In this document: positions 1-13,177 of the stretch, piece by piece | Position numbering within the stretch: the first letter of the stretch is position 1 | Layout of the letters: each line of letters begins with the position of its first letter | Assembly (NCBI RefSeq): GCF_910592395.1 | Contig: NC_088326.1 | Span: 935,001-999,000 of the forward strand | From: Lineus longissimus | Lineage: Eukaryota > Nemertea > Pilidiophora > Heteronemertea > Lineidae | Reading direction: 5' to 3' | Length of the DNA: 64,000 nt | Made by a program: the position numbers and the translations under genes | The notes under the pieces: model-generated | The model's database searches: none | The model's input: the letters and a program-made list of their open reading frames with translations, nothing else | What the model was told of the DNA's origin: nothing

Positions 1-2
1 AC

Positions 3-413
3 ACAAAATCAGAACAATATTATTGGGATACTTCTCAAATTGTCAGCCCCAAACATGTCCTCATTAGGTCTGCTGTTGTTGGAAGGCACTTATGTTCTAC
101 AGCTTGTTTCGAACTCAACACTAACATCATCCTTGGTTTGGCCTCACCTCAAGATGAACACATGTTTGAAACATTCATGAAGTAGAAAACAGGTAAATAT
201 GTCGAACTTCGTCCATTTCAACCTGAACTGACAACATTATCTACACACTTCACAGACAAATATCTACGCAAAGGATACAGATATTTGGGTGAACTCTGTT
301 TGAAATGGGATCCTGAGCTCACCAGGATAGAAATGAGTTCACAAGTAGTGGTAGTGATGACCTCATACGATTTCTTACATTTCAATATCAAAGGAGGGTA
401 TTGCGTGATATGA
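3..413 (+). pseudogene. Degenerate coding-like remnant, unidentified
   Basis: Reading frame 3 stays open for 60 codons from the left edge, meets one TAG at 183-185, then stays open for another 75 codons to a TGA at 411-413. The composition is protein-like, with a balanced mix of charged and hydrophobic residues and fragments such as ELRPFQPELTTLSTHF and YRYLGELCLKWDPEL. I do not recognise the family. It lies on the strand opposite CLK, inside the CLK gene, and fits a decayed mobile-element or retrocopy fragment that continues to the left. A chance open frame remains possible. Confidence 0.3.
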
Positions 414-896
414 CACAGTTCTAACAGCTATGACCAGTGGGAGACCAACTCCTCCATGAAATTTATCACAGCAATAATCATATTAATAACTATGGATGGA
501 TTATTTATATTCTGTAGTTAATGGCTAGATCCGGCAAGGATTTATTCCACATCTCTTGAGCTTATTGATAAAGTGACTTTATTCTATTCTAAGTAGATGT
601 ATATAAATCTTCATCGAGCACAACACGATTAGGAGGAAAGCCATAACAACCAAGGCGTCATTGGTTATGGAGATTTATGGCCATTTTCCAGCGATCTCCA
701 CTGATTTTATGGCCGAGTGAGAGTTTCCCGATACTCACAATAGGAATATCCGACCACAATCCACATGCTTCGTTAATCAGAGTTGAAGACATCTAAGGCC
801 GAGACACAGCAGGTTGTGTATACCACTCAACTGAATTAGCCAAAGTAAGCAGCAAAGGTTGCATGGTACCGGACCCCAAACATCGCAATCTCTCAC

Positions 897-3800
897 CTTT
901 GATTGTCCTTGACCTCCACGACCTTTCCAAATGTTCCTTCCCCGAGGGTCCGTATAACTTCATCTGAAAGAGACGGGTGGAGAGCATTACAATCCAGTCT
1001 TACTGAGGTTTCACCAGTCTGTGGAAATACCAGAGGGCATGGACGCACACCTTTTGCGGAAAATGTCCTTTGTGTTTCAAAGCACTTTCCTTGCTATCGA
1101 CCCATGCTCATAGCATTTTTGGGTTATTCATCATCCAAGCCTCCACACGGCAGAAAATTTTAAAGCAGTGCGCACATTACTGGAATTTCCACAGACTGAC
1201 AGATCCCTGGAAAGTGCTAAAAGATTTGTTATTGAATGTATGGGTGTACAGAATGGTTTGGGAGAACACTTGACTATGTACTAGCATAGACTGCAGTACA
1301 TCTCCTATGTGTCAGTACGCTCTCTAAGTGTCCGAACACTTTTCTAAGTGCCACAACACTTTTCACTTCTCCCGCAAAGTGTTCATCTGACACTTTTGTT
1401 GACAATTGTCGAGTGTTGTTGTCCACAAAACACATAGGCTAAGAAATTCTAAATCCAGTGCTTACATTCAAGAAGATAGAATATGTAAACTGTGCAAGCC
1501 TCCTTATTGTCACTGCTCCGATTTGATTTTTGGTGGGTTGCCGAATCGGCATCTTAAATTGGCAAGGAAGTCGAAGGGAGAATCATTAGGGGGGGGGGGC
1601 ATTTTTAGTAGAACTGTTGTCGATTTCATCAGGTTTGATCCCTGGTTTGAGGATTCCTTCTGACTGTAAGTTTTAATCATTCTGTCTCTGACTGAAGTAC
1701 TATCATCCAGGGACAACTTGCTGGTTTGGGGAGGTGGGGGAAGGGGGGCTCCATTCGCTTACTAAGTGTGAGGCTATAGTATATGCTTTGTGAGGGGGAG
1801 GCTGTCATTTCAATTTGAATTGTTGAGAAGGCATGCAGCCCAATGGAATGGGGTGGGGTGGGGTGTTTCTAGATCCTTCAAGGGTTCTTCCTTCATGGAG
1901 AGAGAGACCAAGGGTATGCCAAGTGAAATACAAAGGATAGGAGGCAGTGGTTTAGGAAGACTCATGGAAAAGGCAGCAGTCTACAATGTGTTCAACGGAC
2001 AGAAGCTTTACACCACTGACTCATCTCATCTGGCCCTTCCTTCTCCTTCCCAAACGATATGATTGGCTATGCAAATTACGCGACAACCAATCAGAGTGGA
2101 TCTAAGGTCTCTTCAGCCAATCAGAAAAGACCAAAGATCATCCGGAATTGGTGATCAGCCAATCACATCACGGGAAAAGTCAACATCTTCCGACCATACT
2201 ACAGCTCATGGACCAGGTCTTCAGACCGATTTCGCTGATCAAGTTAATGCCGTAAGCGGCCATTTTGAATCATAATGCATGTTGGGAAGGGACATAGATG
2301 ACTGAAAATGAATTTCTGATTTAAAGAACATCAACGTTACGAAAATGTGTGTACATCTAGCTTGTAGAAGATCTCCTTGTCGGTATATCAGATGTCCTTC
2401 CTCATCATCTTCAATAGAGGGCGCTCTTTCACTATTATCTCGACTCTGTTGTCATGTAGTCGTCGGCAACCAGTAACCAATCACATCACACCATTGGGCA
2501 ACCAGGCATCGTCGTCGAAGGCACCATTACCAATTCCGTGTCCAAATTGACGGCCAGATTTCCGATTGTAGATGTTGACGCACACATTGATGTCGTAACC
2601 AATCAGATTTGATGTGGGATTTTCGACCGTACACAGGTCATTGCGATTATAAAGAGCAAGGCATCGCAAAATCAACATTTATGCAAATCATATGCAAATA
2701 TATGGAATATGCAAATATACAGGGAATGCAAATATACGAAGGGGTGGTGAGAATATTGGATAAAGCAAACAATAATAGAAGTTATTCGTGAAAAAAGAAA
2801 AAGATTTACCTGTTCAGCAAATAATTTCCTAACTCTTAGTCTTACCCTAAACTTACTTTCCGAACACTAATTTCCACATGTTGTTATGAGCTAATTCCAT
2901 TGATATTCTGATGACAAATTTCATTGTTGTTTTCAACAAATATTCCCTCTTCAACATTTCAACTATATTTCATTGAAACTTTGCTATGAGAATAGACACT
3001 TACTTTGCATTCACAGCAATAAACAATGCGTTTTTTTGATGAAATCATTTTGAAACTTTTTGTCATTGTGCATGTGTGTTCAGCAGAAAATGAGCAACGG
3101 ATGTCCGACTAAATAGCTCCCCCCCCCCAAACACTGAAATTGACTATCTCGACTATAAATTATCCAGTCAAATCTTATCATTGACAGCCGTACTGGTTGT
3201 TTCGATCAAAATCCAATTCATCCTCATCAATCAACGCCAAACTGATCGATACATTCAAACGACATCATCAATGCGACTAAATTTCTCGAGTACGACACAG
3301 ATCTATTAAGCGGTATATCAGTGTTTGCGTCTTTAGAACAAGAACTGGTTTGCAGCCACGGATGTATTTGCCAACTGGTAGCTGTCAGGAAACATTACCA
3401 AGCCAATCTTGAGGTTTTTCAGCCTTCAAAGTGGGCACCGTATCTCAAGCAAATAGTGTTTTTGGTCATAAAGACCGACATCTAGCTTTGAAGTGGTTTA
3501 CGATGCAGAAATCAATAGATCGTCGTCTCTACTGCAATCTCACTTCTCTGATAGCAGAACTGATTATTTCTCCATCACATCTTTTCATCTCATAGCAATT
3601 TTGACAGGAAAGGCGTACAGAATCTCGGAGAAATCACTGTAGAAGCTTCCCAGCACCCCTTCGTAAACAACCAGGATAAAACGTCGGAGAGTATGGTACA
3701 AAAGGGCTATCGATCAGAATCCATAACGCAATTTGGTCTGTGACTTCCGTAACTGCCCCCTCATGTTTACAGAACATTACCCTGTTCTTGAAAGAGAGCC

Positions 3801-6800
3801 CAGATGACTTGCGTTTCGTGGTTCTTTCAATATTTCACTCTGCGGTTTCAATGAAAATCGTCAATTCCAATTCTGATTAAGTGGATGGGGCAACAAGGAG
3901 ACAAAATTACCCACTTCCCTCCCATTTATATGACACATGAATATGAGTCGTGTAGGGTCACCAACAGCAGCCAATTCCCAGTGGATAGATCAATAATTGG
4001 AAGGACCATGTACAAGCGATGATTGAAGCAATTTTCATCACGAATCTTGCCCTGTAGGTATAACCTCGGCCTCAGGGGAGTGACGAGTGGACACAGTGCA
4101 CCAAGCCACTGATTGCTCTGGGTTACAAGAAGAGGGGACATGACTGTTGCCTTCAGTAGAACTATCCAATGGGACGACTGAGTAATCTTTTATCAAAAGT
4201 TCTCCTCTGGATGTCATACAATATCTTCAGCCCTAGATGCACCATACTCTCAAAACCATACCTTTTCTACAATCATTGTGGGCTCACTAATATTCTAAAG
4301 ATGATGTATGTGTTATGTTGGCCTCCCACAATACCTTTTGATGTCTTTTCACTGGGATCCTCTTGACTTTAACCTTTAACCAGGCAAGTGCACTTCTCAG
4401 CTGACTGTGCTAGCTAGCTGGCTACCTTAGCGGACTCAAATTCTTCTGCTGCCGCTGCAGCCTTTAGCAATAAGATAAAGATGTACAGCAGAGTGTACGC
4501 ACCATAGCATATGATGTTCAGCTAGGTAGCTTAGCTAATGGAATTCATGTATCATGCAAACAACATGTACTGCATACCAGCTTATCCAGGATGTAATGAT
4601 AGTCGATTAACCCTTCAGCTTCGACGATACCATAACAAGTTATAAGTTCCATGGACATGAGGAACTGGGCTACTAAGGTCAGCCCATGTTATTTCCCAAC
4701 AATCTGACAGTTAGGTCAATATAATCAGGTGCCCCTTGCCTGGTTTAGCCGTTTAGAAAAGAACGGTCTACTGATGACGAAGTAGCAGAGCACAGTACAT
4801 GTTCTCACTAAATGGTCATTAAATTTTTTTTGAAAGTGTCATTTTTGAAGTGGATCTAGCCAGCTACAAATTTGCAGTTTAAAAAAACTTTAATTTCGTG
4901 TAATTGAATTGAAAAAAGTTTACAGGTTATGTTCTTCTGCCAACACAAGCATTGAACATATGTTAAATTAGTATGATTGTTCATGAAGATAATGCCGCCA
5001 ATTAGAAGCAAATTATACCAAGACGGCAATGATCATTTATCACTGTTTACTTGGAATTGGTGATTTGAATTGATTAAATCATGATCGGGTTCAGAAACAG
5101 GTCATGTTGTTTTTGTCAGAAGCTAACGAAATATAGGATGAAAGATGAAATGAGCAGCTTTTAGAAGTTGAAACCCTGTCTGTGAACCAACACACACATA
5201 CATCATCAACTTGGTATTAAATCCAATTTCAAAACGTAATGAAACTTTTTCCATCTCAAAAATTTGTGAATCCAATTTTCAGCGATTCCAAAAAATCTGA
5301 ACGACAAGCTGAAAATTGATGAACTCTTCGTTAAAAAATCGGCAGAAATCGGTTTCACCACTTATTGCCAATGCGTACCTCCTTTTTCTCCGTATCCCCC
5401 TTTTCTTTTTCTTTAACCCCCTTTTTTTCGACCGGCTCCTTCGGCTCCGGAGCCTCCCGTTCAGGCGCTTTTTCTTTATCCGATTTGGTAGTCGGCATCT
5501 CAGCCTTTGCCTCCCGATTGCAGATGCACCTTAGGTCGATTTTCATCTTGGGAAAGGTTCTTTGCTACACAAATATTACCAGGCTTTTCAACCAATGGGT
5601 TACTAGCGTCAGCATCAACGTAACTTTGCCAAAGTCGCCATTGGATTGAGCATTAAATTCTTCACAAAACATTCACCAACAACGTATTTACACCTGAACC
5701 TATAGTCTGTTTCAACATAACTTAGCCCAAGCTTAACAGAGATTTCTGTTGTATTCTTATGTAGATGGAGTCCATCCTACCTCGAGGAATTTCATCGTGT
5801 ACTATTCCAAGAAGATACACTGGCCATGTACTATAGTCTAGATCAAGATATCTTGGACTCAATTTAGATACACGATATTGTACATGATCAACACCATTTC
5901 TCGCTAGAGTTCAGGTGGATTTAGCTTTAGCATACTTGAGTCAGCCAGCATAGTCTAGTTCACCCTCCTTGCTAAAACTCTGCAGGCGAAATCAAACAAA
6001 ACGTACAACCGTTTTCATCAACTTGGCTCGTTCGTTTACCGAGTTCTAAAATTAACCGAGATCAACATCAGCTTGTTATGCTACCTGAGTATTCATCAAG
6101 TTGGTCGCCTGCCGGCGGAGAGGCCACCGAAGGGCTACAATGATTTAGTTCCCGCTGCAGATGGAGCCACTGCACAGTGAAAAGCTATGACAAAGCATGA
6201 GTGAATCAATCACCCAGAGTCCAGAAAACACCTAAATAGATCCAGTCTGAGAAAGTAATAGCTTTTCGTGATATATAGCGCGCACACAGACAGTCTTTAG
6301 TTCCACTATCCTGCACAACTAACTGCCCGAATAAATCAATGATTACTTCTTGAGCAGACGTCTGTATGTCCTGTACATTTCACGAGATTGCGGGATGGAT
6401 GGTCAAGCATAATCAGGAAGGACATACATCCTAACTTGCGGACTGGCTAAAAATATTGGACACGATTAATTTCGCCCATATTGAGTGAGTGTTTCAACAA
6501 TACCATTTGTCATGTCTGTCTCATAACACACTTGAACCAGTGTTGCACTTTAACAAACTTAAAACAGTCTTGCATCATTTGCTAACAGCGTTATCACAAA
6601 ATAGGTTTGAGCAAAAAACCGAAAACTAATTCCGTCTTTCTCTATTACATCCTTCCTTCCACTCCAAAGAATTCGGACACTCCAATTCCAAACAATAAGC
6701 AGGCAACGAGTTAATCTTTCAATTCACAGTCTTGAGGTCAAACTTAACAAACTCAATCATATCACAAGTCAATCAATTCCATATCACAGAATTACACAGA

Positions 6801-9800
6801 TCCCTGGAAAATCCTGAAATCAACAATGTAGATCCTCTGAATAAATCTGTATCAAGTCATAGGGACCATAACTCATGGTCCTACAAACTGGATACATAAA
6901 TCTCCACGAGACGATGACCAAATCAAATCTAACTCAGAAATCGACAATGTACTATAATCCTCAGAATCATGTTATATCTTGTCTGAGCGAGCATAACTCA
7001 TGGCCGTTCTATCGATGGTATCTATCGTTCCAACCGGATGCACATATAGATCTTTCTGAGATCACTGACAAAGCATGGAGACTGTCCTAACCACTGGTTC
7101 AGAACTGGATACAGATAACGACACACCACAAGATCGCTTACACTAACACTAACACCAACATCCATCCCATCATCCAACACAACCAATATGATTCAATAAC
7201 TCACTCACATCAACAATGCGGAGATAAATTTCAGTGCAATCACTTAGCACAATGCCTCCCAACACCCAACTGCCTCATCCCCTTAAAATTAATCTTATCA
7301 TAATTCCAATATTCTCCGACTAATGATACAAGTGTAAAGTTGCAACAGGAATTCAAATCAGTTCTACGATATTAGGGTAATCAATTTTCTTGTTGCAGAT
7401 GCCAGGGGGGCATGATAATCCAACAGGAGGAACAGCTGCGTATCGGAGACAGGATTCTCATCAGAATATAAATATTTTCTCAAGGGATAGAACGCATGAA
7501 TGCCCAAATGGGAACATGCTGTATCCAAACTTGATGCTGTGAATGTGACAGACACTGTCTATAAAGATCCATGGCTTAAACTAGAAAGCTCCCCATCTGA
7601 TAGTGACAGAACTGACGAGAAGTCCATTAGATCACGCACCAAAATGATACCACTACCAGTAAAGAAGAAGGCTGCTTCTGAAACCATGGAGTGCTCAAAA
7701 TTCCAATGCTGAGAATCCGATAACATCCAGGCTCCCAGTGGTTGGTATCACAGCAGTCTTGCATACCGATATGACTCTTTTTAGGAACTGATCCAGATGT
7801 AAAGATGGTCCAATATGCACTTTGAAATGAATCTAACCTCAGTAGCCTGATCAAGTCAGGCAACACTCCTCTCCTCCATGTCCTCATGCCACCAACTGAT
7901 AATTTGGGACGAATCCAAACTAGCACATGAGTCACTAAGGAGACCAAGATTGGTATTCACATGACAGCCTAAATACAACTCTAGTCATGCCTGTTCTAGA
8001 TCCTAGTGACATGTTACTACATGCATGTCCAATGAGTGACTGCTGCATCAAATGAAAACAGAGAGAGAGAGAGAGGGATAGAGTACTCTGAATTTTGACA
8101 CTTCGGTAACATGGTAGGTTCCTTAGCCTCGAAAGCAGAAGCAGAACCACCAAATCCCAAGTCAACTATGACCGACCCTTCAAAAGCACACAGCCCTCAC
8201 ATCAAGCCATTCTTTATGACAAATAGGACTGCCATAGAAATAATCTTCAGCACACGAAAATCCTGAGATGACCCATTTTTGCGTATAACAAGGAAATCCA
8301 GCAGTCGCTCAACCTAAATTACCCTTGGAACACGAACGTATTTCAACTTCCTTATCAGCAAGTCACCATGGCATGCAGCTAATTTCTCTCTATCACATTT
8401 ACCCAATAACGGGAAATAGGGGACCAATCAGGTAATTAGACGAGAACATATTTCATTAAATGCCCACGTACTCAGGCTTGTTTACGTACATACTGGATTA
8501 ACCCTATCCTGACTAATGTCGTTGATGTTGACACTTGTCCAATTTTGGCAATAGTTATGGAACGACCAGTGGGCACATACTTTCCTCCTAAAACACAATC
8601 AGTGTTCACCAACATGCATTAGCATCTTGTCCTGATAAACATTCATGTGGGTGTAGATTCTTTTGACGACAACGTTTGAAGACCTCATGCTTGGACAACA
8701 CGTCCTAAGTCAAAACACATCAGAGATCCAAAAAGACTTCTGACGTCCATACATCAAAAGTCTCATAGCTCAAAAGACACAAACTCCTCGTTTGATGAAT
8801 GAGGACAAACCAAGTGCAAAGAGGGAAAAATATGGTTTTCAGATCCCGAATTCAGTAACCATATCAATGATCGAAGAGCGAGTTGAGGATGGTCTTTTAG
8901 TGTCTTTGAGATCTCAGTACTGAAACCACAATATCCAGGACTTGGGCTCACACTTTTGACATCAGTTGTCTTATGGCGCTGTCCTCACAAATCAAGATCA
9001 GGCACATCTGGCCCACAACGTCCAACAGTGACCAACCTTCGACTATCCAGAGCTTCCAGTGCTCTTTCCTATCTTAATCCTCTCAACCAAAACCACAGAT
9101 CCAACGACCATCCACCTTCACACCCACACATCCAAGCTGCATACTTCCATAAAAGAACAAACGACATCAGTCCAGAAGCCCTCGCAGAAAGGCTACACAC
9201 AATACTTCTGGTGCAATCACAGGACCAATTATTAATGTAGGACATTGTGTACATCCTATATTCACAAGTTCGATAATATGGCGGCCTAATTAGCTGTTAA
9301 TTATCCCTGTTGATACCATAGAGCAGGCCATACTCATGATATTTTTCATTGATATATAAAAATAACGGGTTATTATATGGTGACTCAAACTTCAAATTGG
9401 TGACCTTTTCTCGCATTCATGGAAAAGGAGAATGACCCCCTCCTACGAGATTGGCCCTCACCATTTGTAATTCATCAATCATGCACATAAATTATACATT
9501 ACCCCACATTACTGCTGAACACACAGAACCTTGACAAAAACATTCAAGTTCGATCTGTTTTTAATTTATTATTAATCTGTTTTTGTTTTTGGATCCCGGG
9601 GTGTTATTCAGTAGTGGTGGAAATGTTACATAGAAGTCATGTGACCATATAGATGGCCAGCTGTCGGAAAAGTCAATCGTTTTGTTCATTTTTTGTTCAT
9701 TATTAGTGCATCATAGACTTTCCCATACTCCCCCAACCCCAATCCAACCAGCTAATCTCCGCAGAGCTTATACCAGCTTCCTAGTCAGGACTTGTGCTGC

Positions 9801-12141
9801 CACCTGCTAAGAATATCCTGAACTGCTATTGTCCACAACTCAACCTAAATTGATCACATCTCATGAACTAATGCAACATTTTCACCACACGAACGTTTTA
9901 AACTTTTCAAACTCCACAATCAAACTTTTGAACTTCATCCCCCTGTATTACATTGTTTTTTTCTTTGTTTCCTTTGAAAAACTTCAAATGAAATTCTACA
10001 GATGACTGACACTTGACACAGTACTAATTGATTTTATGAACACCAAAACCTCAATTAACTCTTGATATGATTGGCACGTCGTGAGAGCTATTTAGTGATT
10101 CCATAGCCAATCAGTATTTCTGTCTGGTGTAACACCAGATCACAATTTAAAGTTCAGCGAACAAATGGGCAGGTTTTAAATCCTGGCGGGCGACACAAAA
10201 GTTAGATGAGGTTCTGATGATATCTTGATTGAAAACAAAGTGCTGTCCCACATTGTCGACCAATCTGGCAAAAAATGCTCTCCGTCCGAAGCCCATTCCA
10301 CGGACTTGGAGAAGTTCTACGGCTCACCATCACAGAATCACAGACGATATTTTAGTGGTCTGAGAATGGTTGGTAGCCTCGATAAATCATCGGTCTATAG
10401 GCATCGATTCTGCCAGTCAGCTGGGTAATTTTCATCGATTCACAAGCTAGATTCAGATTGTGATAATTTGTAATGTTGGGGCCAAAAATTAGTGACAGCA
10501 CCACACTTTCGAGCCTACATTTTGAGTCCACTTTGCTCCAATAGTTCTTATGCAATATACCATGGCAGATGTTTCGAAAATCAAATAGAGTCCGATATTT
10601 GGACCTGACAAATGAAGCAAAAATTATTGTACAATAATCATCTTCAGCTTTTGGATTGGAAACATCGGACATGGCACATCCTACTCCAAATCAAAGATTT
10701 CAAGGGACCACTCGTCAAGTTGATCATGTGATATTGTAAACCCTACCACGAGATGTTCATCATGTGCATTTTGGTAACTAAGTTCTTACGTCTTCACTGT
10801 GAGATAATAGATTTCAAATGCAACCCGTGTCGCTCACTGTTGACAAGGAGTATACCGGATACTGGTGTTGAAGTTTCAACCCTGCAGTGTCCCTGACATT
10901 TGGTCCCTTGTCCATACATCACTAGCTATGGGGACCCTCCTTCCAAAACCATGATCAACCTCAAACAATGCAGGGGTCAATCACAAGAACTTTAAATCTA
11001 ACTTTCAAAAAGTCAAATCCTGAATGAGCACTCTTGATTAAAAATGTGTTGATTCAAAAACTACGCGTTACGGTTAGTAAGACTGCCAATCCAATGATCA
11101 CACCACAGAAAGCTCTCTGCTTCTTCAACCCCTGTATTGAAAGAAGTCTGAAGTGAATTCAATGTGCTCTTCAAATGCGTGTAGGAATAAATGGCAAGGG
11201 GGGTGAATATTCTCAAAATTATTAGGGAACAGTTGACAGATCTCTGGTGGTTTTGAATACCACACGAAAATATCATCAATATATTTTAAAAAATCGCATG
11301 TTATTGTCAGCCGAAACAGCCAGCGATATGGATATCCAGCTCACTTTAGTTCAGATTTTCGGAGATAGGAGGCAGCACCATCTTGCCATGACATTTAACC
11401 CCACCCATTCTGACCTCACTTACCTCTTCTCGCAGATGGCGTATGGGAAATTGCCATGGCGGAGCCAGCACTGCCACCTGGTGGAGATATGTCAAACTGT
11501 CCCTAGCTTATGAAACGGAGCAAGGTGGACTTTGACTAGGCCTAAATGATTTGACACTTTTATCAAATCTGAAATTGACAACCACGAAACGGACACTCAC
11601 CCGACTTATTTGACTGCTGTTGGAGCGCCGCCTACGGTCATGACGACGACGCTTTTCGTGCCGCGAGCTGTGGTGACTGTGATGACTATTGCGCTGTGAG
11701 CGGTAACGGCTGCTGCCAAAGGAGTCACGGTGTCGACGGGGAAGCTGTCGATCAGGGCTGTAGGATCGGTCGCGGTACGAGAGCTTATCACCTCTGTAGT
11801 AATCTGGGCTGTAGTTGGATGTGCTCTGGTGAAATTTATCACTGAAGGAACAAGAAAGTTTTAATGGAACGATTTGATGACAGGCAATTCATGTTCTATG
11901 AGTAGCTTACTTGAGGCGGTATCAGGATAGCTCTACTTTGCTTCAAGAGTGTCCATGTTGTACAAAGGACTGAAAGGTGTCCTCCAAGATCTAATACTTA
12001 CCTTCTCAAATGCCTTGAAGAATACGAATCATAGTTTGACACACGTCTTCTCTTATAGGAGGGACACTCATCCCTGTCATAGAGGTTGTCAACATACAGA
12101 TCTGGGGACGGGGTCCGATGCCGACGTCGTGTCCGAGGCAT
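897..12141 (-). CDS. CLK: CDC-like (LAMMER) dual-specificity kinase, N-terminal half, partial
   Basis: CLK kinases phosphorylate SR splicing factors in the nucleus. Four coding exons are visible: 12002-12141, 11601-11841, 2355-2445 and 897-963 (539 nt, 179 codons plus 2 nt). The start is the ATG at 12141-12139, directly after a CAG acceptor, so the leader is spliced. Residues 1-127 are an RS/RH-rich tail (MPRTRRRHRTPSPDLY at the start, clusters such as HEKRRRHDRRRRSNSS). Exon 3 carries the family hallmark IEDDEEGHLIYRQGDLLQAR before the kinase domain; exon 4 has the glycine-rich loop LGEGTFGKVV (residues 164-173). All junction phases close; the Tyr before EVIRTLGEG is split T/AT across exons 3 and 4. 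The catalytic lysine, HTDLKPEN-type loop and LAMMER motif must lie left of position 1. The HLIY wording is closest to vertebrate CLK2, but the gene may predate the vertebrate split. Intron 2 is unusually long (9.2 kb). Confidence 0.9.
964..2354 (-). other. CLK intron 3
   Basis: Intron between the DDEEGHLIY exon and the glycine-loop exon. The donor GTACAC (2349-2354) is weak but gives the right phase; the acceptor TTTCAG is at 964-969. It contains a run of 11 G at 1589-1599 and the CCAAT/octamer stretch described separately. No other coding exon was seen. Confidence 0.7.
2061..2163. promoter_or_regulatory. CCAAT-box cluster with one octamer
   Basis: ATTGG at 2062-2066, the octamer ATGCAAAT at 2069-2076, then CCAAT at 2087-2091, 2117-2121 and 2159-2163 with ATTGG at 2147-2151. 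More CCAAT boxes follow at 2477-2481 and 2599-2603, on the far side of CLK exon 3. Binding motifs this dense are typical of animal promoters. Here they flank an internal CLK exon, so an internal promoter or an enhancer are both possible. This is motif evidence only. Confidence 0.35.
2681..2733 (+). repeat. Four ATGCAAAT octamers in 53 bp
   Basis: The POU-domain octamer ATGCAAAT occurs at 2681-2688, 2692-2699, 2709-2716 and 2726-2733, spaced 11, 17 and 17 bp. The units are separated by similar AT-rich bases, so this may be a degenerate 17-bp tandem repeat as well as a possible POU-factor site cluster. Confidence 0.5.
5379..5546 (-). CDS. Candidate Lys/Glu-rich alternative first exon of CLK
   Basis: The minus strand has an open frame from an ATG at 5546-5544, with a second ATG at 5498-5496, running to a possible donor GTACGC at 5373-5378. 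From the second ATG it encodes 40 residues that start MPTTKSDKEKAPEREAPEP and end in KEKEKGDTEKKE, a strongly charged, low-complexity segment. The exon ends in phase 0, which matches the phase-0 acceptor of CLK exon 3 at 2445. It could therefore give a CLK isoform with a KE-rich start in place of the RS-rich tail; Drosophila Doa, the fly CLK, is known to use alternative promoters and N termini. No promoter motif was identified. It could also be the start of an unrelated nested gene or a chance open frame. Confidence 0.3.
12002..12141 (-). other. CLK: CLK first coding exon
   Basis: 140 nt: 46 codons plus 2 nt. The acceptor TTTTTCAG abuts the initiator ATG, and the donor is GTAAGT at 11996-12001. 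It begins MPRTRRRHRTPSPDLYVDN, and codon 47 (Ser) is completed by the first base of the next exon. An open frame on the opposite strand is a shadow of this arginine-rich coding. Confidence 0.85.
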
Positions 12142-12726
12142 CTGAAAAACATAGAAACAACTGGCTAATGATTACGTCATTGGAGAGAAACATATTAATT
12201 TCGCTTTGGCGGGTCAGGGGAGACCAGTCCCCACATTGTAAATGTATCTGCCCCAGAGCCACGTCAAGGTCTTTGCCATCTACATGTAGATTGTCTGATT
12301 CATGTTATTCAACCTCACATCGACATCAAACTCAATGAACACAGAATTTGAGACTTACCACCCATGTGATACCAAAGCAATTCAAGTTATTAAAGCAATA
12401 ATTCCAACAGCTGGACAGAGCAATCTCATCAGCTCCTAAATCATGTGCTGGACATGATTCAGATCCTGTGAAAATCTGGTTATTCCTTGGATTCAACATG
12501 CTGGTAGGCAGAATACAACTTGATCAGGCACCTGACATCACAAAATGGATTGAGGTGACCCCAATTTATTTTGGCCGATATTGATCATGTTACTTGTGTA
12601 GATAGATAATGATACAAGAGATAAGTAGACTGCCTATTCCATCATAAATTGTAATCACTGACCTCGGCGAGATTAGTGGGTAATGAGGACATAAAATGAC
12701 GCCATAATCAAAAAAATTTTGAACAT

Positions 12727-12750
12727 TATCACTATCACTATCACTATCAG
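12727..12750 (+). repeat. TATCAC microsatellite
   Basis: Three perfect TATCAC units followed by TATCAG, in the CLK 5' intron. Confidence 0.8.
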
Positions 12751-13177
12751 TGACTAAAAGTAAAAAGATGTCAAATGTGCCATTAATTGTACCCGTTGTT
12801 AGATTGTATTTTGTAACTAAGATAGGCCCCTAAGAATGTTCCACAATGGTCGAATAGATAGACACTGCTTCTCGAGACATTTTCTGACATCTTTTATCGT
12901 GAAGATCTACTGTAAAGACGGTTTGATGGTCCGACCCTAGGACTAGGAGGTACCAAAAAAAATCACACTAATGTTCCACAATGACAAAGTAATGTACAAT
13001 ACAATCAGTGCACGTGAGAATGTACACGGAATGGACGAAAACAAACGGTCAACATTGATGAAAAGGAGGAAAAAATCGACAAAATACAGCAGTTCCAGGA
13101 ACTTTTAATAGGCAAATGTCCATATCTATTGAGCCGGGGTATTCTCAGGATCATCTTCATCACATAATAATTTCGAT

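Larger units (their letters stand above)
2446..11600 (-). other. CLK intron 2 (9.2 kb)
   Basis: Intron between the RS-rich exon 2 (donor GTGAGT, 11595-11600) and exon 3 (acceptor ACAACAG ending at 2446). It holds the octamer array, a possible alternative first exon near 5.4 kb, a GA run at 8061-8075 and poly(C) at about 3119-3128. Otherwise it is unremarkable non-coding sequence in which I see no other gene. Confidence 0.7.

Noticed and set aside
7500-7712. 70-codon plus-strand frame, Lys/Ser-rich
   Set aside because: Protein-like composition but no splice context, promoter or recognisable family; inside the CLK intron.
11949-12338. 129-codon plus-strand open frame over the CLK first coding exon
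   Set aside because: It is the antisense of Arg-rich CLK coding sequence and crosses that exon's splice sites; no family similarity.
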